Part shown: positions 28,538 to 37,783 of the stretch, in pieces
Layout: every line of letters begins with the position of its first letter
Numbering within the stretch: the stretch's first letter is position 1
From: Candidatus Acidiferrales bacterium
Lineage (GTDB): Bacteria; Bacteroidota; Ignavibacteria; Kryptoniales; JAKASW01
Assembly: GCA_035515795.1 (NCBI GenBank)
Contig: DATJAY010000039.1
Location: forward strand, 62,001-126,000
Reading direction: 5' to 3'
DNA length: 64,000 bases
Notes under the pieces: generated by a model
The model's input: only the letters and a program-made list of their open reading frames with translations
What the model was told of the DNA's origin: nothing
Databases searched by the model: none
Translations under genes and position numbers: made by a program

Positions 28538-29609
28538 CTAGTTTCCTCTCCTTAGAAAACCGGGGCGTGCTTTCCGCCGGCTTACCGCGCCTAATTTTTG
28601 AAATCAGGCATGTTAATTTCTCATAGACGATTTCGGCATCAAGCTCTTTCATGCACGGGTTTCCTATCGGGCATTTTGTTAAGTTGCATTCGAGACAGTC
28701 GAGCTTTTCATTCCTTGCGATTTCGGAAATGTTTCCGTAAGGTCCCTGCGAGCGCGGGTTGGTGGGCCCGAAAATCGCAAGCGTCGGAATATCTAAAGCT
28801 GCAGCTATGTGCATCGGGCCGGAATCGTTCGTGATTAAAAGGAGCGATTCGTCCATTATAGCCCCCATCTCGTGAAGCGAAGTCTCCGGGGCAAGGATGG
28901 AATTTGAGGACGAGGAAATGTCCTCTGCCTCAACCTTCTCCGACGGTCCGTAGAGTATAACCACATCAAGATTCAGTCTGTCATGGATCATGAGGCAAAG
29001 GTCGATGAATTGGTCAGCCTTCCACCTTTTGATTTCCCAGCCGCCGCCGATATTTATCGTGACGAAGGTTCCATGATGAAGGTCATGCTCTTCAAGAAAT
29101 TTATTCCCAAAAAGCTTTGATGTTTCATCAAGATAAAATAAAGGCTGGGACTGTTGGATCGGGATTCCGATTTGCCGAAGCGCGTCCAAATTGAACTCGA
29201 CATTATGGTGCTCGCCGCTCCTTGAAGGCACGAGAATATTATAAGCAAACCTCCTCCACTTGAAAGGGTAGCCAATCCTGAACTTCGCACCGCTGCACAA
29301 GGTGATTATTGCCGTGCGGGGGTTTGCGAAAAGATCTATGATCAGATCGTAATTATTTTTTCTGACCCGCAAAATTATTGACACCGAAGATTGCGTTTGC
29401 GCGTTGAAGGAAACAACCTGGTCTATGAATGGATTACCGTTCAAGACGGATGCAGCAAAGCTCTCGACCAGAAAGTCGATATGAGCCGCGGGGAATTCCC
29501 ATCTCAGGTTTGGCAGTACGGCAGTGGAAAGAAGCACATCGCCTATCGCCCGTGGCTTAATGATAAGTATTCTTTTTATTTTTGATCTGTCGATATCAGA
29601 TTCTTTCAT
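28524..29609 (-). CDS. Glycosyltransferase family 9 protein (heptosyltransferase-like)
   Basis: A 361-residue GT9 enzyme with RILIIKPRAIGDVLLSTAVL at the N-terminus and the donor site LLITNDSGPMHIAAALDIP. A CLECNLTKCPIGNPC cysteine stretch lies near the C-terminus, as in the neighbouring GT9. The frame is open 51 bases upstream, but the ATG at 29609 gives a normal N-terminus and leaves a 70-base divergent gap to the porQ-like gene. Confidence 0.85.
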   Translation of the reverse strand: MKESDIDRSKIKRILIIKPRAIGDVLLSTAVLPNLRWEFPAAHIDFLVESFAASVLNGNPFIDQVVSFNAQTQSSVSIILRVRKNNYDLIIDLFANPRTAIITLCSGAKFRIGYPFKWRRFAYNILVPSRSGEHHNVEFNLDALRQIGIPIQQSQPLFYLDETSKLFGNKFLEEHDLHHGTFVTINIGGGWEIKRWKADQFIDLCLMIHDRLNLDVVILYGPSEKVEAEDISSSSNSILAPETSLHEMGAIMDESLLLITNDSGPMHIAAALDIPTLAIFGPTNPRSQGPYGNISEIARNEKLDCLECNLTKCPIGNPCMKELDAEIVYEKLTCLISKIRRGKPAESTPRFSKERKLDESI

Positions 29610-29679
29610 GGGTTGCGCACAAAATATAATCAATAAAGGTGGTCTTGAAAAATACGACAACCGCGGCTACATTTATGCA

Positions 29680-30606
29680 ATGAAAATTTTGTTGTTTTCG
29701 GTTGTTTTATTAATGGCAAGTTCCGCTTTCTCTCAGTCGGCCTACGATTTTCTTAACATCGATGTCAGTGCCCGAGAAGCGTCTCTGGCGGGAAGCGCGA
29801 TGTCGCGAACGGATGATCCAACCGGATTCTATTATAATCCCGCGGTTTCTGTCGGAGCAAAAGACCGAGCAGTAACCTTCGGTTTTCTTAAACATGTCCT
29901 CGATATCAATGCGGGATATCTTTTCTCGACGTTCCAGCTTCAAGACGAGGGATATTTCGGAGTCGGCATCAGCTACATCAATTACGGCAGCTTTACTTAC
30001 CTGGACAACGACGACAACGCATTCGGAAACTTCAGTGCCGGCGATGTCGCCTTGACATTGAATTATTCAAATTATCTCGCGAACAATTTCAGCTACGGAT
30101 TTAACATAAGGGGTATCTATTCTTCGATAGCATCGTATTCTTCTTCGGCAGCGGCGTTTGATGCAGGCCTGTATTATGATTTCCCTGAGAATCTTTTTGG
30201 GATTGGCTTTTCAATCGTCAACGTCGGCACCCAAGTCACAAAATATCGGAGTACGCAGGAGACATTGCCTTTTGACATGCGGCTAGGTGTGTCAAAACAG
30301 CTTGAGCATTTACCCCTCGTTTTGAATTTGGCTTTCCAACATCTCGGCGATCCGAACCTGAGTGCGACGGACAAACTTCGCTCGTTCGTCATCGGAGGCG
30401 AGTTTTTGCTCTCTGAAAATTTCCACGCGCGGATCGGCTACAATAATCTTGAGCATCAGCAAATGAAGATCGGACTTACTTCAGGCATCGAGGGACTTTC
30501 TTTCGGCGTCGGATTGAATATCATGGGGTACGGTTTTGATTATGCGTATTCTTCGTGGGGAAAAATCGGCGGGCTGCACAGAGTGAATGTGACAACATCG
30601 TTTTAG
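29680..30606 (+). CDS. porQ: PorV/PorQ-family outer-membrane protein, probably T9SS PorQ
   Basis: A 308-residue protein with a signal peptide (MKILLFSVVLLMASSAFSQ) and a beta-barrel-like sequence. It opens with SAYDFLNIDVSAREASLAGS and TDDPTGFYYNPAVS, the hallmark of the PorV/PorQ/UPF0164 family. PorQ takes part in type IX secretion at the outer membrane. The T9SS cargo protein at 45135 agrees with a working T9SS in this genome. PorV is larger, so PorQ is the better guess. Confidence 0.78.
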   Translation: MKILLFSVVLLMASSAFSQSAYDFLNIDVSAREASLAGSAMSRTDDPTGFYYNPAVSVGAKDRAVTFGFLKHVLDINAGYLFSTFQLQDEGYFGVGISYINYGSFTYLDNDDNAFGNFSAGDVALTLNYSNYLANNFSYGFNIRGIYSSIASYSSSAAAFDAGLYYDFPENLFGIGFSIVNVGTQVTKYRSTQETLPFDMRLGVSKQLEHLPLVLNLAFQHLGDPNLSATDKLRSFVIGGEFLLSENFHARIGYNNLEHQQMKIGLTSGIEGLSFGVGLNIMGYGFDYAYSSWGKIGGLHRVNVTTSF

Positions 30607-30689
30607 AAACGCACAGACCATCCGAGAAAATTGTTCTTGACGATATTCTTGAAAATCATTTCCAGATAAGATAGATTCATATCACAAAG

Positions 30690-31472
30690 ATGAACAGTCG
30701 AGCTCGTTTTTTGCTGAGAATATTATGGTCGAACCTTGCCAAGAAGTTCTACATTTTTCTTGTCATTTTTATGGCGCTGTTTTCATTGATGAACTGGTAC
30801 ATAATGCCATGGTACGTCAACGATGGAGGAACCGTAACGGTTCCGGATGTTGCCGGTTTGAATGAGGTGGAAGCGAGACATGCGCTCGATACTCTGGGGC
30901 TGCAATTCCAGCTTGGCGGAACAAAGGAGAGCAAGCTTCCCCCAAATACAGTATTATCACAGAATCCGGAGGCGGGCTCCGTAGTAAAACACGGGAGGCG
31001 CGTCTACCTGGTGTTGAGCGGCGGAGTGGAGAGGTCTTCAATCCCTGATTTGCAGGGGCATACACAGCGCGAGGCACAATTCATGCTCGAGAGGGCCGGG
31101 TTTAGATTGGGAAGCGTGACTTCTGATTCGTCAAGCGCGTTTCCTCAAAATGTAGTAATGTCGCAGTCGATTCCGCCGAACACCATGGCCGTTTCCGGCA
31201 CAATGGTGGCAATAATAGTTTCAAGCGGGCCTCCGGTAGCCGGCCAAGTTGCCATACCGGATTTGGTGGGAAGGCCGTTGTCGGAAGCTCAGAAAATTAT
31301 TTCTAATTCCGGTTTCATCCTCGGGAAGATTACTTTTCAGCCGAGCACGAAGTTGGTACCTAACACTGTGCTTGAACAGTATCCCCGCTCGAACGAACCC
31401 GCGGCCAGAGGAACTCATATTGATTTGTTCGTCTCATCCATTGCAAGCCAGAAACAAGTCAAGGAGAATTGA
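30690..31472 (+). CDS. PASTA-domain membrane protein
   Basis: A 260-residue protein with one N-terminal membrane helix (FYIFLVIFMALFSLMNWYIM) and three extracytoplasmic PASTA domains, at about residues 45-115, 116-180 and 185-255. Each ends in a segment such as VVKHGRRVYLVLSGG or MVAIIVSSGPP. PASTA domains often bind cell-wall fragments. No kinase domain is attached, unlike PknB. It is followed immediately by rpe. Confidence 0.88.
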   Translation: MNSRARFLLRILWSNLAKKFYIFLVIFMALFSLMNWYIMPWYVNDGGTVTVPDVAGLNEVEARHALDTLGLQFQLGGTKESKLPPNTVLSQNPEAGSVVKHGRRVYLVLSGGVERSSIPDLQGHTQREAQFMLERAGFRLGSVTSDSSSAFPQNVVMSQSIPPNTMAVSGTMVAIIVSSGPPVAGQVAIPDLVGRPLSEAQKIISNSGFILGKITFQPSTKLVPNTVLEQYPRSNEPAARGTHIDLFVSSIASQKQVKEN

Positions 31473-31474
31473 CA

Positions 31475-32134
31475 TTGGGAACGAACTCGACAAAAGTTGC
31501 ACCCTCGATTCTCGCCGCCGATTTCACGAAACTCGGAGAGCAGATTCGTCTTGCTGAAAAAGGCGGGGCGGACTGGATTCACATTGATGTAATGGACGGC
31601 CACTTCGTTCCAAATTTGACTTTCGGACCGATGATCGTTTCGACCGTAAACCAGCTTACGGACAAAACCCTCGATGTGCACTTGATGATTGAGAATCCTG
31701 ATTTCTTTCTGGAGGATTTCGTAAAGGCCGGGGCTGACCGGCTCGTCGTCCACTATGAAGCTGTCGTTCACTTAAACAACATCATCAACAGGATAAAGAA
31801 GCTTGGAGCAAAAGCGGGAGTTGCAATCAACCCTTCGACGCCAATTGATGTCCTGAAGGAGATCATCAGCGATGCCGATCAGATCCTTGTGATGTCGGTG
31901 AATCCGGGGTTTGGAGGGCAGAGGTTTATAGAGAGTTCATATCGAAGATTATCGGAAGTCAAGGCTCTTGTGCCGAAGGGGAAGGAAGTTTATATCGAAG
32001 TCGACGGTGGAGTTGCTCCGGAGAATGCTTCGCAGCTCGTGAGGGCGGGGGCAAACGTACTGATCGCGGGTACATCAGTCTTCAAATCAGAAGATATTCC
32101 GGGCGCAGTAAGAAAACTAAAAGCGGCTCAGTAA
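31475..32134 (+). CDS. rpe: Ribulose-phosphate 3-epimerase
   Basis: A TIM-barrel epimerase of about 219 residues that interconverts ribulose 5-phosphate and xylulose 5-phosphate. Motifs are VAPSILAADFTKLGEQI, WIHIDVMDGHFVPNLTFGP, VLVMSVNPGFGGQRFI-type segment and VDGGVAPENA. There is no ATG start: two in-frame TTG codons exist, at 31469 and 31475. An AAGGAG site ends 8 bases before the second and only 2 before the first, so 31475 is preferred. Confidence 0.93.
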   Translation: MGTNSTKVAPSILAADFTKLGEQIRLAEKGGADWIHIDVMDGHFVPNLTFGPMIVSTVNQLTDKTLDVHLMIENPDFFLEDFVKAGADRLVVHYEAVVHLNNIINRIKKLGAKAGVAINPSTPIDVLKEIISDADQILVMSVNPGFGGQRFIESSYRRLSEVKALVPKGKEVYIEVDGGVAPENASQLVRAGANVLIAGTSVFKSEDIPGAVRKLKAAQ

Positions 32135-32223
32135 AACTTTTGTGGCCGCTTTGCCGCGGCATTGGTCGAAACATTCCAAGTCCATCGCAAAGTTGGCTAA
32201 GCTCAATCGGAGATTCCACTTCC

Positions 32224-33585
32224 ATGAAGGAACACATCAGGATCGCTTCGGGGCAGGGTTATTGGGGTGACCTCCCGCAGGCGCCTTATTGGCAGGTCAG
32301 CAAAGGTCCGATCGATTATCTCGTAATGGACTACCTTGCCGAGGTAACCATGTCCATTTTGCAGAAACAAAAGTCGCGCGATCCAAAGCTCGGATACGCA
32401 AAGGATCTGCTCACGACCATGGAGCAAATACTCCCGATAGTCATTGAGAAAAATATAAAAATCATAACAAACGGTGGAGGGGTGAATCCGCGATCGTGTC
32501 GTGATGCTATTTATGAAATTGCGAAGAAATGCGGCGCAAAAGGGTTGAAGATAGGCATCGTCCACGGAGATGATATATATGACCGAATCGACGACCTGCT
32601 GAACTCCGGGACAGACTTGAAAAATATGGATACGGGCGAGACTCTGCGAAGTGTTCGCGAACATCTGCGAAGCGCCAATGTTTACTTCGGTGCATTTCCC
32701 ATCGCACAGGCATTGAAGGAAGGAGCGCAGATTGTTCTGACCGGCAGGACCACCGATACCGGCCTGTCGCTTGCGCCGATGATCTACGAGTTCGGGTGGA
32801 ACGAAACCGCTTATGATAAGCTTGCGGCGGGAATCGTCGCCGGCCATATTCTGGAATGCGGAGGCCAATCTTCGGGCGGAAATTTCTTGAAAGATTGGAA
32901 AAGGGTTCCGGATCTTGCAAACATTGGATTTCCTATTGCTGAAGCTTCTCCGGATGGGACTTTTTACATTACGAAGCATGATGCTACAGGCGGCATGGTG
33001 TCCGTTGACACTGTCAAGGAACAACTGATTTATGAGATCGGCGACCCGAAAGAGTATATCACACCGGAAGTTGTGGCGGATTTTACGACGATCAATCTGG
33101 AACAGGCAGGACAAAACCGAGTAAAAGTGTTTGGCATTAAAGGTAAGGCGCCAACGGATTTCTACAAGGTTTCGATGTCGTACCTGGATGGTTATTACGC
33201 TGTCGGAACATTAACTTACGGCTGGCCCGAAGCATTGGAAAAGGCGCAGCTCGCTGACAAGATCATAAGGCAGCGGCTGAAAGATTTGGGATTCGACTAT
33301 GATGAGTTCAATACCGAATTCCTGGGGTACGATTCGTGCCATGGCCCGCTGAGTCCGAGACCGGTTGATATCAATGAAATAGTCTTGCGAGTCGCAGTCA
33401 GGAGCAAGGATGAAGACGCCGTCGATGCGTTTGGAAGACAGCTTGTCCCGCTTGTGCTGACAGGTCCGCCGACAGTCACAGGTTTCGGGAGCGGTCGTCC
33501 GAAGCCGCAGGAAGTTATTGCGTACTGGCCGTCGCTGATAAAAAAATCTCTGGTGAATCCTGTGGTGGAAGTCGTTGAGTTGTAA
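32224..33585 (+). CDS. AtuA-family (DUF1446) acyclic terpene utilisation-like protein
   Basis: A 453-residue DUF1446 protein: IRIASGQGYWGDLPQAPYW, IDYLVMDYLAEVTMSIL, ITNGGGVNPRSCRDAI, VLTGRTTDTGLSLAPMIYEF and ILECGGQSSGGNFL. AtuA is encoded in the citronellol/geraniol breakdown clusters of Pseudomonas, but its reaction is unknown. The open frame begins at 32140; the ATG at 32224 aligns with the conserved N-terminus. The small C-terminal domain found in longer AtuA proteins is encoded here by the next gene. Confidence 0.85.
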   Translation: MKEHIRIASGQGYWGDLPQAPYWQVSKGPIDYLVMDYLAEVTMSILQKQKSRDPKLGYAKDLLTTMEQILPIVIEKNIKIITNGGGVNPRSCRDAIYEIAKKCGAKGLKIGIVHGDDIYDRIDDLLNSGTDLKNMDTGETLRSVREHLRSANVYFGAFPIAQALKEGAQIVLTGRTTDTGLSLAPMIYEFGWNETAYDKLAAGIVAGHILECGGQSSGGNFLKDWKRVPDLANIGFPIAEASPDGTFYITKHDATGGMVSVDTVKEQLIYEIGDPKEYITPEVVADFTTINLEQAGQNRVKVFGIKGKAPTDFYKVSMSYLDGYYAVGTLTYGWPEALEKAQLADKIIRQRLKDLGFDYDEFNTEFLGYDSCHGPLSPRPVDINEIVLRVAVRSKDEDAVDAFGRQLVPLVLTGPPTVTGFGSGRPKPQEVIAYWPSLIKKSLVNPVVEVVEL

Positions 33586-33638
33586 GATTCCAATTTTGAA
33601 TTGTCGAATGAAGATTTAGGATTTAAAATTCGGTATTT

Positions 33639-33974
33639 ATGAAAAGGGTTCAATTGCTGAAGCTGGCTCACGCCCGAAGCGGCGACAAAGGCGATGCTTC
33701 GAACATCGGTCTAATAGCACGCAGGCCGGAATACTACCCGATTCTCAAGGAAAAAGTGACCGCCGAAGTCGTTAGAAGACATTTCGCAGGAATCTGTAAG
33801 GGGGAAGTGGATCGTTTTGAACTGCCGAACCTGCATGCGTTGAATTTTCTGCTGCACGAGGCCCTTGGTGGCGGCGGCACAGTGTCGCTCAGAAACGACG
33901 CTCAGGGAAAGACATTGAGCACGGCGCTATTGAGACTTGAGATCGAAGTGCCGGACGATTTTCCTCTAGATTAG
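33639..33974 (+). CDS. AtuA-like C-terminal domain protein
   Basis: A 111-residue protein with LAHARSGDKGDASNIGLIAR and FELPNLHALNFLLHEALGGGGTVSLR, the pattern of the separate domain that sits at the C-terminus of long AtuA proteins. It follows the DUF1446 gene by 53 bases, and the two products probably act as one complex. Function unknown. Confidence 0.83.
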   Translation: MKRVQLLKLAHARSGDKGDASNIGLIARRPEYYPILKEKVTAEVVRRHFAGICKGEVDRFELPNLHALNFLLHEALGGGGTVSLRNDAQGKTLSTALLRLEIEVPDDFPLD

Positions 33975-34292
33975 ACTTCGTTTGAGTGCCACTTGTATTT
34001 CGCAAGAAGTGGAAGTGTGTCGTAATCCCTGCTGAAATTCTTATCTCTATCCCTATGGCCCACAAACCTCCATGAGAACTTATCAGAATGCACGTTTGTT
34101 ACTTCCTTTGGTGTCAAGTCGCTGGCGAATCATCTCATATCACATGAGTCCGATTAGTCGTTGATGTATTCGGCGGCTCGCACAAACGGTTCCTCCTGAC
34201 AACGAATAGACAACAAGTCTTCTTTTTGCTCGTTCCGGGAATTGAGAATCAACCCTTATTTGGAAGATAAGACCAGAACAAATCTTAGGATC
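33975..34292. other. Non-coding gap before the metallophosphoesterase
   Basis: About 300 bases without a credible gene. No terminator, repeat or RNA structure stood out. A TTG at 34242 could extend the following gene into this gap. Confidence 0.4.
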
Positions 34293-35963
34293 ATGGACAT
34301 GAACCACGACGACATTTCATCTCTCCTTGCTACATGTGAGGATGCGGGCCTCGCTCCGAAATATGTGGTCAACCCGGATACTTACCGTGAGTCAAATACA
34401 TCCATTTTCAAGCAGTCTTTTCCATTGCGAACTCCTCCTGTAGAATACAACGCCGGTGCGAGAGACATCTTCGTCGTCAGCGATCTTCACATAGCTGCCG
34501 GAAGAAATTCGGAAGGCGTATATCGTGGAACGGAAAATTTCTTTGCGGACGATTCGTTTGGCAGATTTCTCGATCAGGCGCATGAGGCCGCGAAAGGAAA
34601 TGGGGCCGTGCTGATAATCAACGGAGATATTTTCGATTTTCTCCGTGTAACCGAATACCCGGGAAAGATCAGAAAGTTGCGATTCAGCAACATGATCAAA
34701 CGTTTTGTCAAGGGTGACTCGCCGGGAAGCCAAACAATGCCGATGAAAACAGATGTGACTTTTGCCGACTGGCAGTCGGAACTGATGAAGCTTGGGGTCA
34801 TGAAGAGCATAGAGGAACTGGAGCTCAGCATTTCGAGACGAGAAAAAAAATATGGTCTCGGGACAGAAGCTTTCAAGACGGTGTATAAGCTTCGATCAAT
34901 CAGACTTGGACACCCCGTCTTTTTCGATGAGCTGGCAAAGTGGATGGAAGCGGGACACAAAATGATTATTGTGAAGGGAAACCATGACGTCGAAATCTAC
35001 TGGCCGATGACACGGAATTACATACGACTCATGCTTGCGGAAGATATTGCCCGGCGCGGAAAAAATCAGAATATTTTCAAGATACTGGCCGATATAGTTC
35101 TGCCAAATGTCACCTTCGTAGACGACTCGATTCTGATCGATAACGAATTTTACGTCGAGCACGGACACCGCTACGACAAGTTCACCACGGTGCTGGGCAG
35201 TCCCGTGCTCGAGAAGACTCCGAACGAGATCAACATTCCCTTCGGTTCATTTTTCAATAGGTACCTCATCAACCGCGTAGAATTATATTTTCCTTTCCTG
35301 GACAAAGTGCGGCCGGCAGGGAATGTTCTGCCGATACTCATGAGAGAGAATTTTCCGCTTGCAATGAAAGTCCTGTTCCAGCATATACCGCTTCTCATCA
35401 GGATATTGTTCACCAACTGGCGCTATGTTTGGTTCACTTACCGCTCGGTGCTTCTGGTCGTGCTTATGCTGTTGGCTCCCTTTCTCGTTGCTTTTAACAT
35501 TGAACCAACGCTCTTCACTCGGCTGCAACAGGATATTTCATCCATCGGAAGTCTGCAAGGAATAGCCAAGATGATTGTCGACCAGGCTGAGAATGTCGGT
35601 TTACTCTTTCTGTCGTATGTGCTTTCCCGGCTGGTCGGCTGGTTTCAAATAAGCGAGCCATCGACACTTGAAAAGTTCGCCCGCATGAGATTCTCGGGGA
35701 CCTCGTACAGGATCATGACCATGGGACACACCCACAATCCAGGTTCATGCCTTATCGATGAGAAGTGCTTGTTCTATAATACCGGGACGTGGATTCCAGT
35801 AATCGAAAACTCCACCGCTTCTGTCCGGGAGGACAAGACATTTACTTTTTTGCACCTCATAAGAAATAACGATAACCGGCTAGTCCCTGCGGGCGGAGTT
35901 CTTCAAAGATGGGACGACGAAGCCGGACGGGTCGAACCTCAACTGCTGATAGAAAGCAAATAG
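34293..35963 (+). CDS. Membrane-associated metallophosphoesterase
   Basis: A calcineurin-like phosphoesterase of about 556 residues. Metal-binding motifs are VVSDLHIAAGR, LIINGDIFDFL, IIVKGNHDVEIY, VEHGHRYDKF and MTMGHTHNPGS, in the right order. Between the fourth and fifth motifs lies an insert of about 180 residues with hydrophobic helices (VLLVVLMLLAPFLVAFNI and others), so it is probably held at the membrane. Start is uncertain: TTG 34242, ATG 34293 or ATG 34299; the last has the best spaced AGGA. LpxH-like hydrolases share the motifs but lack the insert; substrate unknown. Confidence 0.8.
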   Translation: MDMNHDDISSLLATCEDAGLAPKYVVNPDTYRESNTSIFKQSFPLRTPPVEYNAGARDIFVVSDLHIAAGRNSEGVYRGTENFFADDSFGRFLDQAHEAAKGNGAVLIINGDIFDFLRVTEYPGKIRKLRFSNMIKRFVKGDSPGSQTMPMKTDVTFADWQSELMKLGVMKSIEELELSISRREKKYGLGTEAFKTVYKLRSIRLGHPVFFDELAKWMEAGHKMIIVKGNHDVEIYWPMTRNYIRLMLAEDIARRGKNQNIFKILADIVLPNVTFVDDSILIDNEFYVEHGHRYDKFTTVLGSPVLEKTPNEINIPFGSFFNRYLINRVELYFPFLDKVRPAGNVLPILMRENFPLAMKVLFQHIPLLIRILFTNWRYVWFTYRSVLLVVLMLLAPFLVAFNIEPTLFTRLQQDISSIGSLQGIAKMIVDQAENVGLLFLSYVLSRLVGWFQISEPSTLEKFARMRFSGTSYRIMTMGHTHNPGSCLIDEKCLFYNTGTWIPVIENSTASVREDKTFTFLHLIRNNDNRLVPAGGVLQRWDDEAGRVEPQLLIESK

Positions 35964-35974
35964 AAAGTAAAGCC

Positions 35975-36790
35975 ATGATTAAGATGCTCAAACTATTCTG
36001 TGCCGTTTCGGCTGTGTTCATCGCAGCCGGCTGTGGTTCATTCTTCAGCGGAGCCGGCGAGGATTTGGGCAGTGGTGCGATGAAACCTGTGAACACATAC
36101 GCCGACTCGATAGGCTATAATCTTGTGAAGGGTGCAAGGACCAGCCTTGGAGATCCCAGAACCACACAAGTGATCGATTCGTTATTGAGCAATATCATTG
36201 ACAGCACAAACGCACAGCTGCGGATACTGAGAGATTCTCTGTTAGGAGTACAAACAGATCAGAGAGTTGCAGCCCTGCGGGAGACGCTTCTTGGCAGGGT
36301 GACCAGAGAAGATCTGGTGGAGTTGAGAAATTCTGTCCTCGACAAAAACCTGCAGAACTATATTTCCGAGATTCTAAACAAATTTGACAATTCCGTCGGC
36401 GAGGCAGGAGGCAGCCTGAGAGACTCACTGCTCGGCACAAAGTCGAACTCGCTGGTGAAAGCAATCATCGACACGGCAATGAACGATCTTCAGGCGCGCC
36501 TTACGTACGAAGTGTACCCGGAAATGAGAGCGAACCTGAGTTTCGTCGAACGAAATGCAACGTGGGTGATAATTCTCATCGGAGCGATAGCTCTCATTAT
36601 CATTGGTTTTATCTGGCGCCAGAAGGACAAATATCTGCGGATGGCAAAAATGCTTACCTACCACATCTCAGAGCTTCCCGACGAAGCATTAAGAGAATCG
36701 CTGAAGACAAGCATTTCCCGCAACGCCAAGATGGTCGGGATCGAAGGTGATCTCCGAGACCTGCTGATGAAACAGGGGCTCCTCGGATAG
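35975..36790 (+). CDS. Lipoprotein with C-terminal membrane helix, unknown function
   Basis: A 271-residue protein with a lipobox (FIAAGC, Cys about residue 20). The mature part is helical, with recurring LRDSLLG-like elements (LRDSLLGVQT, LRETLLGRVT, LRDSLLGTKS) about 35-100 residues apart, and then a strong membrane helix (WVIILIGAIALIIIGFIW) before a soluble tail of about 45 residues. A lipid anchor plus a later membrane helix is unusual. The frame is open from 35909, but only ATG 35975 yields the signal peptide. It follows the phosphoesterase by 11 bases. Confidence 0.7.
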   Translation: MIKMLKLFCAVSAVFIAAGCGSFFSGAGEDLGSGAMKPVNTYADSIGYNLVKGARTSLGDPRTTQVIDSLLSNIIDSTNAQLRILRDSLLGVQTDQRVAALRETLLGRVTREDLVELRNSVLDKNLQNYISEILNKFDNSVGEAGGSLRDSLLGTKSNSLVKAIIDTAMNDLQARLTYEVYPEMRANLSFVERNATWVIILIGAIALIIIGFIWRQKDKYLRMAKMLTYHISELPDEALRESLKTSISRNAKMVGIEGDLRDLLMKQGLLG

Positions 36791-37180
36791 CTGCACCGAC
36801 AAATGTTCTCTGAGTAATACGGATGGTGTTTACCGCGCGATTGATATGGGAACTTTGTACACATACCGCCTGTTGTTTGGTAGTGATAAATTTCACGCCA
36901 TGGTGGAATGGTCAATTCATTTCCGATCCAGGAATAGAAGAATGTTGAGTGCAGCGGCATCAATAGACATGTAGTGAAAATAGGAGAGCGTCGCGACGAG
37001 TCACATTTCAGGGTCAGGTTTCTCTATGGTGTCTTCCTTCCGAGAGGAGTCACTTACACAGTTGGATTCTGAGTGCATCCGGCAATCACATCTTAAATAA
37101 TGCAACCACTTCAAAAAGTGATATCGAAATTTAATTTTACATCGTTCAGATAATTTCACAATCAACAAAAGGAGGAGACG
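36791..37180. other. Non-coding region, 390 bases
   Basis: No convincing gene, RNA or repeat was found here. The end nearest 37180 is AT-rich and carries an AAAGGAGGAG ribosome site for the next gene, so the promoter of the following two-gene unit probably lies in the last 100 bases. Confidence 0.4.
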
Positions 37181-37747
37181 GTGTCTTCAAAAATCTGGAC
37201 CTACGATAGCCTGGCGCAGGCAACTCCGGCGGAGCTCGAAAATATTCTTATAACAGGACAGCCGCCGGATCTGGAAGAACTGAACGGCTATATTTATTGC
37301 GGCTGGAACCACGAATGGATCGGCAACCTTTCTGGAAAAAAATTCAAGAAGGGTTTCATGAAGAAAGACGGACAGAACCTCGGGTATAACGAGATAGTGA
37401 TACAGGATGGTACAGGATACACCGGTCCCTGGAACCAGCACATCGGCGCGGACGGCAAGCCCGAACAGCTCGGCTACTTCCGCACTTCTTATGTGAAGAA
37501 CGAGCCGCCGGCAAAACTGAACCAGCGGTATATGAACCTCGGGTATTTTGATTACGACATCCCGCACATGCACAAATGGTACTTCAGTTTCTTCAAGGTG
37601 ATAAGGGACTTCGTCGTAACACCCAACCCGGGGGACAACACTCTGCTCCTGTGCAAAGCGTACCTCCGCGTCTTTCCATTCCTGAACATATTCTATTGCT
37701 ACTTCCAGCTCGGAAACAGGGAGAAAATAAAGTACCTGCCATGGTAG
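37181..37747 (+). CDS. Protein of unknown function next to GMC oxidoreductase
   Basis: A 188-residue protein starting at GTG with a strong AAAGGAGGAG site. It is rich in Tyr, Trp, Gly and Asn (GYIYCGWNHEWIGNLSGKKF, YMNLGYFDYDIPHMHKWYF) and has no signal peptide or clear membrane helix. I do not recognise the family. It lies 36 bases before the GMC oxidoreductase gene, which suggests a shared transcript and a partner or substrate-handling role. Confidence 0.65.
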   Translation: MSSKIWTYDSLAQATPAELENILITGQPPDLEELNGYIYCGWNHEWIGNLSGKKFKKGFMKKDGQNLGYNEIVIQDGTGYTGPWNQHIGADGKPEQLGYFRTSYVKNEPPAKLNQRYMNLGYFDYDIPHMHKWYFSFFKVIRDFVVTPNPGDNTLLLCKAYLRVFPFLNIFYCYFQLGNREKIKYLPW

Positions 37748-37783
37748 GCAGAAATCATCCAACATTTTGGAAGGAAAGTTGAA

